DNA from: Marisa cornuarietis
Taxonomy: Eukaryota > Mollusca > Gastropoda > Architaenioglossa > Ampullariidae
Length of the DNA stretch: 64,000 bases
Direction of reading: 5' to 3'
NCBI GenBank assembly: GCA_004794655.1
Contig: SMMW01000554.1
Span: 12,255,501 to 12,319,500 of the forward strand
The notes under the pieces were generated by a model. It searched no databases. It was not told the DNA's origin and saw only the letters and a list, made by a program, of their open reading frames with translations. Both the position numbers and the translations under genes were made by a program. How positions within the stretch are numbered: the first letter of the stretch is position 1; each line of letters begins with the position of its first letter. Positions 23,601 through 36,200 of this stretch are shown piece after piece.

Positions 23601-26600
23601 ACTGCTGGCCAGTTGCTGTAAAGCCATCTCTTTGTTGGCTAGAACTCCAACTTCCTCTTCTGCCTAACAAATGAATTGTGAAAAAGCTCTGAACTCACCA
23701 TATAAAATATGTGCCTCTCCACAATATTTTCTACTTTATAATTAAAATATAGACAGATTTCATATCTAATTACAACTACAGAAGCCATGAATATTTCTGA
23801 TGGGGGAAATAGCCCACGATTAGATTGGCATCCAAACACAAAGGTGCCTATGCCAGCGGATTTGATACCTGCAATGTATTTCCCCCAGTTGACCCCACTG
23901 TGGAATAGTTAGAAGGGGGAAAGAAAGCCTGGGTCATGACCTGTTATAGCGCACGTCGCCTGCTGGAATGCTGAGTTCGCCTTTGTATCTAGCAATGGGG
24001 GCTCGATGCTCATTGTCTCCCCCACCCCTCTCGCAGCTTTAGCGTGAAAGGCCTGCACGCGCTTTAGCGTGGCATGGGGATGTGGGCACTGGTGATTGGT
24101 TTCAGCCCCTGGGAGACAATGAAGCGAATCCCAGAGCCGGCGTCCTTTTGCAGCACTCTTCTCTAGACACTCTAAGTAGCAGGACGTGTTTGAAAGCAGT
24201 GAGAGACCGCTAGGGAAGATGTCATAAGTCCACACAAGCAGCCAGGAAAGATCACAGAAGCTAGGAGTGGGACGGAAGGCTGGTACTGTTGAGCGAAGAG
24301 TAGCCAGTAGGGACCACTGGAAGCTAATGAAAGTCCGTGGGGCTGGTGCATGTGACTGAATATAGCAGCCAGGAGAGATCATAGAAGCTAGAAGTGGAAC
24401 GGGAGGCTGGTACTATTGGGAGAATAGTAGCCAGTAGCGACCACTAGAAGCTAGTGAAAGTCCATGGGGCTGATGTATGTAACTGAATGCAGTAGCCTGG
24501 AGGTAACCGCCAGTGTCTGAGAAAGACGTTTGTGTGTTTCCGGTGCTGATTCGTGTGCGAGTGACCGCCGGGCATTTTCACAAGCTGTGTGGGTAAATGA
24601 TGAGACATTTTTGCCGGTTTAAAATTTTTTCTTTCTTGTAGGTTAGCAATCCAGAGGCCGCATGTGTTTGTGTGTGCGAATCTGTGTTTGCTGTGTGCGA
24701 GAGTCAAAACATTTCTGCTCGTTTGTAAATTAGATCCGTGCGAGTCAGTGAATGTCTGTCAGCCAAGAATGTGACCATACCAATCGGGATGGGGTACGGT
24801 TTGTCAATAAGGAAACAAAATGTTGCCAAGAGAGCCTTTTTTACTCTTACAGATGTGATGGGCCTGTGCTCGAAGGCGTTTGAAATTTAGAACATTTTCG
24901 GGGGTGGGAGATCGAAAAACTGTTCTCTGTGCCTTTTTCCTATTTTGTATTGCCTTTCGGCAATTTTCATTAAACCAGGGAATTTTGGGGAGCCTCAGGT
25001 GGTGGCTTTAACGAGGGATGCTTTGGATGATTTTGTTGGTGCAGTTTTTGAAGTTTGATGAGTACGTGTGGGTGCACGTGCTGAAGGTCGGGTTGAGGGG
25101 TGGAAGGTTCGGGCTGCTGTGTTTGTTCTGTAGATGGAGGTGGCATGAGTGTGTGTGTGTGTGTGAGCGGGGTTCTGAGTGTAGCCATGTGATGTCTGTT
25201 TGACCTGAGGTGGATTGTACAGAGTGCGAAGAAACCACCCCTGCAAAAGAGGGGTTTCCCGCTGTTTGCGTGGAGACTTGAAGGTTTCCCAACACACGGC
25301 GACGCGCCTCTGGGTACGATAAACCCTGCTCTGCTTTTATCCGTTGGATTTTATCTTCCTCCTTCCAACGGGACAGTCTCGGGAAGAGGCTGGATGACAT
25401 CCTGCACAATTTGCACATTTGAGTGTTCCATGACAATCATTTGGGGAGTGAGACTCGTTGCACTTTACACAGCGTGTCTCTGATCTAAATGCAGATGACC
25501 CATGTCCATATCTTTGGCACTCAAAACAACATGAAGGTGAGGGGATAAAAAGTGCCACCTTCACCCAAAGATAACCAATCTGAATGAATTTTGGAAGGTT
25601 TGGAAAAGAGAAGATGAAAAAATATGTATTTGTAGGAATCAACTTGCCATCTTTCTTAAGGGTGACCCTATGTACATGGGAAACAACCTGCAGAGACAAT
25701 TCAGCATGTATGTCTACTTCTGACAATACAGAAAGATCATTACACCTGATTACTCCTCTAGATGAGTTTAAAGTTTTATGAGATGTCACTTTTATGGGAC
25801 AGTCCACAAATTGTTTTCTGTCCCATTTCCTTAAAGCTTCTGATACTTTTTGATTCTTGCATTGGACTAGGAATTGTCCAGATCTTAGCCGCTTTATTGA
25901 CGAAAAGTTGGAAGAGATGGTCTGAAAACCTTTCTGGATGGCAAAGGGGGACAGTCCTGAGATAGGTCTCTCCACATCCCCACTCTCCACAATCAAAAGG
26001 TCGAGAGCGCTTTCCAGGATGTGAGAATTTTTTTAGCCAATGAGGAAGATTCATTTCTCCTGTTCCCCACTCACCATGGAGTCCAACTAGGGGATGCAGC
26101 CGAGCGGTACCACATGGGTATATCCAGCAGGGCTGCACCAGGGCTACAGGAGAAGTATACTCTGACCCACAAGAATGTGCAACAGAATGACCCAGGCCGC
26201 AGCCTTCTAGCAAAACTAGGGCATTGCACGACCTGCCGACTGATTGGTACGGGCCAGCACCATCCTCCTGTCTAGGAGAAGTTTGGGAATGTTGAGGAAT
26301 GTTGTTATGATGGGCCGTAACCCATCAGTGACCTCAGCCTCCAGGATCCCATTCTCCCCCGACACAGGTCGCCCTGCACGGCAAACGCGAGGGGCCTAAA
26401 GAAGGCCGCTGAGAAAGCAAAAAAAAAGGGAAAGAAAGAGGTATTTGGGAAGCATCGAAAAAGGGAAAGGACCAAACGGCAGAGGATAGAACAGGAAAAA
26501 CGGCAGTGAAGGAGATAAGTGTTTTGACGAAAAAGGAATAAAGGTGAATGGACCTGTGAGACAGAAACAAGTACAGTGAGAAGGAAAGAGGCAGGCCACT

Positions 26601-29600
26601 CTGTCACCCATCCAGAGAGAGGTTGGGTGTCCACCCCCGGCACTAGGAGCCGGGGCCCACGGGGGCCACTGTGGAATAAGGAACCTAACTCCTCAGAGGG
26701 GTTGGGATGGTAAGAAAGCAAGGGAGAGAAGATGGGCATCACCCTTACTAAAAAAACTGGTCCCAAGAAAAGAAGGGCTCTAGTATCTCACTCCCAATGG
26801 TCACCGGAGTACTTTACCGAACTAAATATTTCTGCAATAATCAAGATTTCCTAGAAACAATCCTAGGGGAATTATTTTACAAACTTATAATTCTTAAGAA
26901 TTATCTGCCCACTCTTATGAAAATGTCTCTTGTGCTAACCTCTTGAATAATGTCCTTGAACTGCGAAACAACAGCTGCCCTTACTCTTTCTTTGATGGAG
27001 CCAAGTCGCTTATGGGATTTCATCTGCCTCTTTCTTAACTTTTCCAATTCTATTGATAGAAACAAAACATATGTTAAATACAAAGTTTTTGCTAAAGTGG
27101 CACATTTCTAATAGCAAATTTATGTTGGTCCTCAGATTCACACAGCACAAACACATTGCTTACATACATATGCACATGTGCACATATATATCAGCAAAGA
27201 GCCACAACTCTCTCCCTGCCCAAACACTAAAACATTGAGGAAGTTTATGTTGTGTTTCATGCACAACACCTGAAAAGGCCTGCAGGATAGCAGGATAGCT
27301 TGCAACTTTCTGATGCAGTCTTTGATTACGCTTCTACCCCATGGAACTCAGCTAGTGGAGATTCCATGAAACCTCTAGTAAGTGTTCAGAGGCGTGCAAT
27401 TAAAGCCTCCCTCTCCATCTTAAGCAGTTGAACTCCCTAAGCTGGTTTCGACACCAGTTACTAAAATACATATACTAGAATATAGGAAAATCTGATAAGC
27501 CTCCTCTGACAAAGATTTCTTAACCATAAATAATAGAGATACTTCCCTACTCTAGGACCTTTGTAAATAGCTTCTTCTTTTTTACCATTGCTTTTGTACC
27601 TTTTTACTTTTCATTCTCTTTGATATTATGTTATGTTTATTACTTCCTCTGTACTTAGTTAATTACCTAGCTTATTTTCCCCTATAAAGGGCAAGGGCTA
27701 AATGAAAAAAAAAAACATGACTTGCTTATTTTACCTCTCGTAAATAAAGAATAGAACTGAATTTTTTATTTATCACCATGAAACTGAAAGAGAACATCGA
27801 GAAAAGCAGAAAAACAGGCCAACATCTGGTAATTAAAATATGTCAAACCTCGTTCAAATTCTTCCATTTCCATATCTGTTTCCTCTCCTTCTTCCTTGGT
27901 CTGCTGCTCTGCAGTCTTCATTTCTTCTTCTTTGTCTTGTTTCACAGGTTTCTCACCAGTGTCCTGTCTCTCAGAACTGCTCTTGGCCGTCTCTGTCTTG
28001 TCAGTGTCTTCCTTCTTGGGATCTGCTTCAGGGCTGACCTTCACAGGCTTTTCCCTGACACAGACACATGCTGATGCAAGTTCTGCTAACACCACAGCAA
28101 GTCTTCTACAAAGCATATATCAGTGTATGCTTACCTAGCTAAATTCCTTGCCTTTCAAATCCTTTAAAATACAGTCACTTCCATATGTAAACAGGTTTTA
28201 TACATTTATTAAAGACAAATGAATGGATCATATAAAGAACAATAATTTTAAAAAATACTTTATAGTTCTTTTTCCCCAATTGACACTGAGCTCAATGCAC
28301 TTTATGAGTAGCACAGAAAACAAATACAGCAGCATAGTCTGCACAAAAAAAAAAATTAAGGGACAATAAGTGAGGGATGGCAAGATGGTGACCTCCAGCT
28401 GCTGCAAGTGTACATGAAAGAACTTAGTCAAGGTCAACACTGAAAGTCTCAAAGCCTGCCACCGTGCACAGCAATACCAGCAAAGCATTCTAGACACCGA
28501 GGACAGAAAAAGAAAAGAAGCAATGACCAAAATATTTTGATTCTGATCTACGGTACCTACAGTAAGATTTCCACATGAGCAGACCAGAAGAACTTTATAA
28601 ACAAACTGCAAAGGGGAAAAAAAAAATGACAGGACCTATGGTTTTCCTTTACTGGCAGAATCTTCCAGTATTAATCCCTTTGATGAGTTTATCTTAGCAT
28701 TTGAGTGAAAATTTCGAACTAAAAATAGGCGCTCTTGGGACCTAACATGATTATGTTTATAATAAGGCATTTTAATAAGATTTATATTTAATAATATCTC
28801 ATGTAGAGCGCACGAATGTGAAAGCAAGCCTCCTTAACATCAGTCCATAGTGGTTTTGGAAATAGTGAATGTTATTTTAATCTAACAAATTGTATGTAAG
28901 TTTCATAGCTGCCAGAGAGATCTGTCATTTCAAAATATAACATTAATTTCCTTACCAACAACGGCAAAATTATAGATTTATCATGCTCTTATTTTTGAGA
29001 TGTCGAGGTATTCTTTAAAAATAAAGAGTTGATTATGGAGACCAATATTAATTTATACAGACTGTCTTTAGACTGCCAAACACTTACTTGTTTTTAGAGT
29101 TCATGTCCATGTTATGAAGAATACCTTGCGGATCAACCAGAAGCTTTTCCAATTCATCAATATCTTTTATCACTTTCCACGTGAGGGGACTGCTATCGCC
29201 AGTTTCTAAAGAAAATGTATAATCACTTAATTTTACATTACAAAACAAAATGTTCTTATATCAAGGTTCACACAGGTCTGATCACACTGAAAATAAAAAC
29301 CTTCTAAGGAGCTTTAAAGGACCTGGAAACCTATTCTAAGGACCATTCCAGGATGTTTTCATCATGTGCAGACAAAATTAACTACAGGTCATCTGTTATG
29401 CATTTTATTTCATTTATTACAGGTTATATAGATTAAAGAAAGAGGATATAAACATGGTGCACAATTTGATTAGCAATTTTCTTAGCAAGGTTGAAGAAGT
29501 TTCAGCTATACAGTGTTGCTTATTCTTCCCATATTTTTCTGTTTTCATGTGCTTTAGTGATGGAAGCAATATTTACAGATACACTGCAAAGTCCCCACTG

Positions 29601-32600
29601 GCTATTGTCTTTTGTGTCCTACAATATACAGTGTTTGTAATCTTTTTCTTTTAACCATCTATGTTAGAAACTGCTTATTCTTACTTTCCAGGTATGATCA
29701 CTTTGTTTCCTGTCTTGTCGCTTGCATTAAAAAAGTCCCCGTTTTTAGTTTGAAAAGAGGCACCTGTCACTGTTGTCCACGTAGGCAAATTAAACTTATT
29801 CCTTATACATGAGCCAATCAAACTCAGTTTAGTTTCAGCTCTATAAGAAGAATCCTGCATAAATGAACAATTAACAATTAGGTTGCTATCTTTGCCTTGG
29901 GCAGTTTCTTTATTTATTTTTGAGGAAATTGTTATGATTATACAGTATTCATGGTTCTTCTTCACTTCCAACAAAGCTGTGATCACCTTCATCATAACAT
30001 TATCCAACTGTACTACAACAAGTTTGTATATCCACATTATTATTATTTAATTCATCAAGTTTTATATTTTTCTGACATGACCTGTTACAATCTGAGACAC
30101 AATGATTCTTCTCTTTTTAACTGTTTTTAACGGTTCTGTCTTCTGCAAAAATGATCTTTTTAGCTCTCCACTCCTTTCTTCTGTGTGTGTGTGTGCTAAT
30201 GTGAGTAAGAGCCTATGTAATGGTGAATGTTTCTTTTAAAATAATAAGGGAACAGCTTACTTTTTTTCTTTAGTCAGAAATATGGGTTCTGGTGCGAGCT
30301 TTTGATGCAGCAATTTGATGGTATTTTAAGGTTAATATTCAAAGAGAAAATTTTTGAATCCTCTTAAGCAGTTTTATCCCTATAAAATTTATGCAGTGTG
30401 ATTGAAGTCAGTGAAAGAAAAAAAGATATACTGGCTGTCTTTAAACTGGCAGCCTATCCTTTGCACCGGAAGCTACTAATCCCAACTTCAATGATAACTG
30501 GTCAAAAATGCATAGGCACATTACTCAGGAAGATTATATAGGACAAATCTATCTACAAAAAAACAATGTAAACACATAATAGTTCTCATTTACTAGATTC
30601 TGATGGTTCAGCAGATCCCTCTTTTATTTCTTTGCTCAAAGTTTTCTTCAAAATGGAATTTAATGATGAAGCCAGTCCACTCTCCATTGCAGCATTTTCC
30701 TTAATGGCTTCCTCTTCAGCTTGACTCCTCTCTGTTGACAATGCAAAGACAGCAGAGGCTGAAAGGCTGTTGCAGAATGGTTGATTGTAGCTATCAGCAG
30801 TAAAAACACAAAACAGGCAAAAGGAAAGGAATATTTGTATCTATAATCACAAATAATTCTTGTTGTAGTATGTTATTTCATGCTAGTGAATAAAACCCTT
30901 GCACATTTTCTTGTTTTTATGATCACAGAAAATAGAGGCCCATTACGAAAATTCCTATTTTTCAAAGTCAACCAATCTTATTTTAATAGCACTTTCTCGA
31001 GATGCTAAAAATAGATTGTGACGTCACGCAGCAGAGCATCATGGGATTGCTTTGCGGACAAACACTGCACGTTTACGCTACGGCGACTGACAAAAGCAAC
31101 ATTTTTGCTATTAATCTCTGAAACAATGCTGAAAACGGGAGGAACCAAGCTTTGCTGTTGGGGTTTATGTAAATCGGACTCCAGATATCCAGAGCGATTA
31201 CCGGAGGGGACGTTTTTTATTCCGTTTCCAAAGCCTGGTAAGACCAGTAACAAAATGACCCAGTGGGAAAGAGAACAGGCCAAGTTACAGACTGAGAAAG
31301 CAAAGTGCTGGCAGTTTTTATGTGGGCGATCTGATTTCCAAATTGTGGAGAAAATAACCAGGAACACATATATCTGCTCTCTGCATTTTCTTGGTGGAAA
31401 AGGCCCAACATCTGAGAACGACGAACCAATATTAGCGACGCTTACAGACGAGGAAACACAAAAGCAAGAGGGATGTAAAAGGAAGGCTCGAGCGCAACGT
31501 GGCGACCAAACTGCATATTATCAACGTGAACGTGTGAGAAAAAGGCTTCGCAAAGAAAACTCATCATGTCCAGAATCCACAGAACAAAATGACAACATAA
31601 CATTTGAAGACGCAGGTGAAGCCGTGTAGAGTGCGTCTGCTGAATGTAAGTCGGCAAGCCCAAACCACAAAGCTACACAAACTTCTTATGATCAGTACAT
31701 GCTTGGAGCTAAAATCGAAACTATGATCGTCAGAAACGCTGCAGCAGTAAAAAATAAGCAAAGTGAACCTGAAGTTACCAACAGGATGGACCCAAGCTTT
31801 GTTTTTAAAGACAGGAAGAATACAAAGTTTTTAGTTGGACTATTTCCCGAGCAGTTTGACGTTTTGTACACATTTCTTGGTCCAGCAAAATACAACCTTC
31901 AATACTGGGACTCCAAGGGAAAAAACCAGAGAAACCAACGGGACAAATGAGAAGAAAACTGGTCCATCTAGGCGTTTTACCCCAAAAGAGGAACTTTTCT
32001 TTACACTTCTGAGGCTGCGAAGAGGACTTTCACTGAAAATGATTGCCTACATGTTTGACACATCTGAATCATTAGTATGCAAAGTTTTTATCACATGGAT
32101 TCAGTTTATGTTCCTACACTTCAAGTCTATGAATGTCCCTATGTTCCCAACAAAAGATATAGTTAAAACATCTTTGCCAAGAGTGTTTAGACAATTTAAA
32201 AATGTCATGCTCTGTAGACTGCACAGAATTCTTTTGTCAGACATCCAGGGATTATGGGCAGCAAGGCAATTTGTATACCTCTTACAAGCACCACACCACA
32301 ATGAAAGGACTGTTTGCAGTCACCCCTAAAGGTGCTGCATGTTTTGTCTCAGATCTGTATCATTTCAGTTCTGTTAGCCGGTATTCAGAGGAATCGCCGA
32401 CGAGGAAGGCTCCAGGTACGTCTTTCTCCGTTAAAACCACCGCCTCCATTTGCATTTCTACAATCTGGAACTGTATTTTTTACACGTTCACGTTTTGTCT
32501 TTTTGAACAATAAACAGCACAGCAACGCATTCGCTGCAAACGCTGGTGTAGTAAGTGCGGGGACTATGTTTGTCCGCGTTGCATTCCCAGAAGCCCTTGC

Positions 32601-33226
32601 GCGGCTAAATCGTGACGTCATCTGTATAGAGCGCTATTGCAGTACACTTACTTACTTAGTCCTTTTCGAACTTAAGGGGTACATAAGGCATCCACTAGAG
32701 ACCTCCATTTCTGTCACCACCAAGTTTAGCTATGTTATTCCAGGTTAGTTGCATGGTCCATTAGTTCTCTCCCTACTGACCTTCACCATGTTTCTTTTGG
32801 CTGACCACGCTTCCTCTTGTCATCAGCTGTCCAATGAAGGGCTATTTTGGCTGGTGCTTTTGGTTTCATTCTGTACACACGCCCTAGCCATCTCCATCTT
32901 TTTTTTGTTAGTTTGGATTACAGTTGTCATATTTGTGCAGCTGGCTCTAACGAGGATTTCATCATCAGTAATAATGAAGATTTTCCTCAGATATTTAGTT
33001 TGGAAGGTCTCTAGTTTCTGGTTTATAGCACTTTGATTTAGAAGCAATTGCATTTCTAGATCCTTGCCAAAAAAAAAAAAAATCGCAAACTAATAAGAAA
33101 AGGGGGAAAAAAAACCAAAGCAGTTTCAATATGACCTAAGCAAAAAAGTCCAGTGATATCACTTACCAAGCTGTTCTACAATAGCTTTTGCTTTGGCTCT
33201 GGCTGCTTCCTCTTCTTGTCTCAGCA
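20654..33226 (-). CDS. OS9: OS-9 exons 7-16: charged linker and conserved C-terminal part
   Basis: These exons encode Glu/Lys-rich, coiled-coil-prone sequence. Examples are '[16 protein letters not shown]' in exon 7, a K/E/D-rich exon 10, '[19 protein letters not shown]' in exon 11 and an acidic run in exon 13. Exon 14 ('[12 protein letters not shown]') and exon 15 ('[12 protein letters not shown]') give beta-rich repeats like the 'GKIEIKIV' block of other OS-9 proteins. The last exon begins '[20 protein letters not shown]', matching the family's C-terminal 'ELESNYRRVW' block, and adds a Ser/Thr/Asp-rich tail. Several bridging exons (7-9) end in a single base and would be missed without phase tracking. 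Confidence 0.9.
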
Positions 33227-36200
33227 CTAAGAAAGCAAAAAAAAAAAAAAAAAACTTGATTAAAGACTCTTGAAATGGTATGGCTAAACAACGTCCAGCA
33301 TGTGAGCTGTTTATATCATTAACTGACATCCATGTCATTGCAATTTTAACTTTTTTGGCTCACTGAACCATGCAGTTTTTTTCCCTTTTCTGATCTACAA
33401 CCATGTGCTTTTTTGCTAAATTTTCTGCAGAGTAGATTTCTGATTATTTGATCTATGTTTCTGAATATTGATCTATTCTGTTCTAGTTAAATGACTTTAC
33501 GATCTGTAGATCTGTTTCATCAAGTCTTGGTCTATGCTTGTGTTTTGTTTTTGTTTTAATGCATGGAGAGTTTTGCTTTTTCTGGGATGTTGCTCTATAA
33601 AAACATCATTAACTACATCTGAGAACCTCGGCTACTTGGATATGCTTTATCTGCAGGTTTTTTGTCTTCTTTATGCCTTTTGATAAGCCCTCTCCATTTG
33701 TTTGCTGACATCTATTAGACTGTGTCTGCATGTGTGTTATATTCCTTTTGTGTCTGTCTTACTTTGCATATTACCCTTTTTCTTGTAAACTGCATTGAGC
33801 CTTCTGCTAAGCAGGGAAATTCCCTTTATTGTTATTATCATGTGTCATTGATGTTGACTGACCTGATGATGTGTTTTGCCACTTTGCATCTTGCTTCATT
33901 AATATTTTCAGACATCTGTCGTGATCACTGATGCTTCCTCATTACAAGAATTGTGCTCTACCTCAAATATGTTGGCCCTAGCAGTTTTATTCAAAACTTC
34001 AAACTAGGTTTTACGTTAACCTTTGTTCATTTTGCCTTAACAGCATGATCTTCCTCCTTCTGATGCTGTGTTGTCTGAGTATATTTGTTTGTTAATAAAT
34101 TTTGGTCTATGAATTTTAAGTCTACCTATATATTTGTTTTAATTTGTTCTTATTTCTGAAATGCAAGGAAATGCGCTATAAAAAAGTTACTTACTATCGT
34201 TATGTTTAAAATTTTAAATTAACATCCACAATTAAAAAACAGTCAATGCCTAGTAAGATTAAGTTTGATCCATGGTGCAGTCTTAATGCTTTGTAGTAGT
34301 ACACTACACTACTGTTTTAAAACATGTCAATGTACCTATGCAGACACACGCAGATAGATACACATATGTATAGACCTAACACCTATAAAACTATGTCAGG
34401 AATCAGTACCTTCCATCTGGTGTTTGTAGTGAAGGTACTCATCTTGAGACAGAAGAGGTGCACAGGTGATGGGAATAGGCTGAGTTAGTGTAGGGGCTTT
34501 TAAATCTGGATGGCTACAAAGGCGAGAAGTGTAGACAGTGAGGATGTATACACAGGTTTCTGGCTCATCTACCCGTGCAATGTAGTCCTCTGATGCTTCC
34601 TTACATAGGTACTGTTTGTGAAATGATTTTTTTTATTAACATTGCCTTCTACTTAAATATACCTTAATGACGTATCTACACATGTGTAAATGAGCTCCTC
34701 AATATATAAAGATTACAGCACCTAAAATGTCTCATATCTCAAACTTATCTCACAAAACTGAAAAAATCCAGTACATTTTAATATAGAAAAGCAGATACTG
34801 TAAATATACCTTTTCCCTATGGTGTGAATTACAGTGACCATTAACAAGGTAATTTCTTCTTAAAAACTCCTATACATTCTTGAAAATTCTTTTGCATTTT
34901 CTCAGCACACGTACAGTTTCTCTCCCCATCCCACCACCCCACCACCACACTACAGTTCAAACAGACCTACCCTGACTTCTGCTTGGCGGCCCATGCCAGT
35001 CAAGTCACACTTGCTACCATTGGTATAATACTGACTGTGATACCTACCAGCTGGTGTCTTACTACGGATTCGGGTCTCCTGCAACATAACACTTTATTCC
35101 TGAAGAAAAAAGTTTTCTCACCAGCTATTCTCTTTTGTAACTTAATGTTTATGTGTAACATTGCATGTATGCATTAGCAATGTAAAGTATATAATAGACA
35201 TGCACTGTATAAGATGTGAAGACGATTATTTCTATAAATATCAACAGAAATATTAACATCCAACTGCACGTACCATAAGGGAATAAGCTTTAGTATATAC
35301 CCTCATACTGCTATTAAATACTGATCACTGCAGTATAATTGTTTTATTTCTCATTATGGAAGCAAAGAAATTCAGGTTCTTTAAGGAGCCCTCTATCTCT
35401 TGTGTTGAAGCATGCAGAGTCTGCAGCATACTTTCACAAGTAGTTGAAGACTCAGCTATTTACACGGTCCATGCTACTACGACAAATCAAAATACTGAGT
35501 TTTTCCTGAAATTTTCCAGGATAAACTTCATTCATCTAGTCCATGCACTGATATCAGAAGCATATTTCAAAAATTTCAGGAGTAATCAATATACTTCTAT
35601 TTGTTCAAAAAATACAAAATTATTTAAGTGCACTCCTTAATATCACTATGGAATACCACAGAAAATAGTAGAATCAGAAAAAGTAATAGTCATAGTCATC
35701 ATCAATGATTTTCCTGACAGAAGGAGTCTTTTGTGTCTGCTACTTGTGTGTTGTATGGTGTGGGTGGGTTGTGTTTTGTGTTAAATTGTATCGAGCTGCC
35801 ACACAATTGCCCTCTGGGACAAATAAAGTATTATCTTATCTTACTTTCCGTGTGACTATCCACAGCATCCATGCCCATATTCAAAAGTTTCCCTTCCTTG
35901 TCGCAAAGATTACATTTATATTTGTCTGTGTCATTCTTCACTTCTTGAAGCCATGGCAGCGAATTTCTTCAAACACTGACTTTTCCAGGAACTGTAAATC
36001 CTTTTTCAAACTATACTGACTTTTCACAATTTTCCTGACCTGTATGGACACTGTATTTATCAGTTTAACCATTAACCATTCCAATAACCTCCTCTTCTTT
36101 CTCTTCCCACTATATCACCCTCCCTATTTTACTGTTCTGTCATTTTAATTATTTACCCAGATTTTGCTATACAATGTCAGTTACAACAGTTTACAGACCT

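Noticed and set aside
23909..24707. Open frames of 157 and 87 codons on the minus strand
   Set aside because: They repeat each other because of the 127-base tandem repeat and show no recognisable domain.
26305..26766. 153-codon open frame on the minus strand
   Set aside because: Overlaps two other open frames in the same purine-rich DNA; low-complexity Phe/Ser/Leu composition.
31018..31629. THAP protein as a host gene
   Set aside because: It lies between terminal inverted repeats and continues, after a stop and frameshifts, into transposase domains, so it is a transposon remnant.
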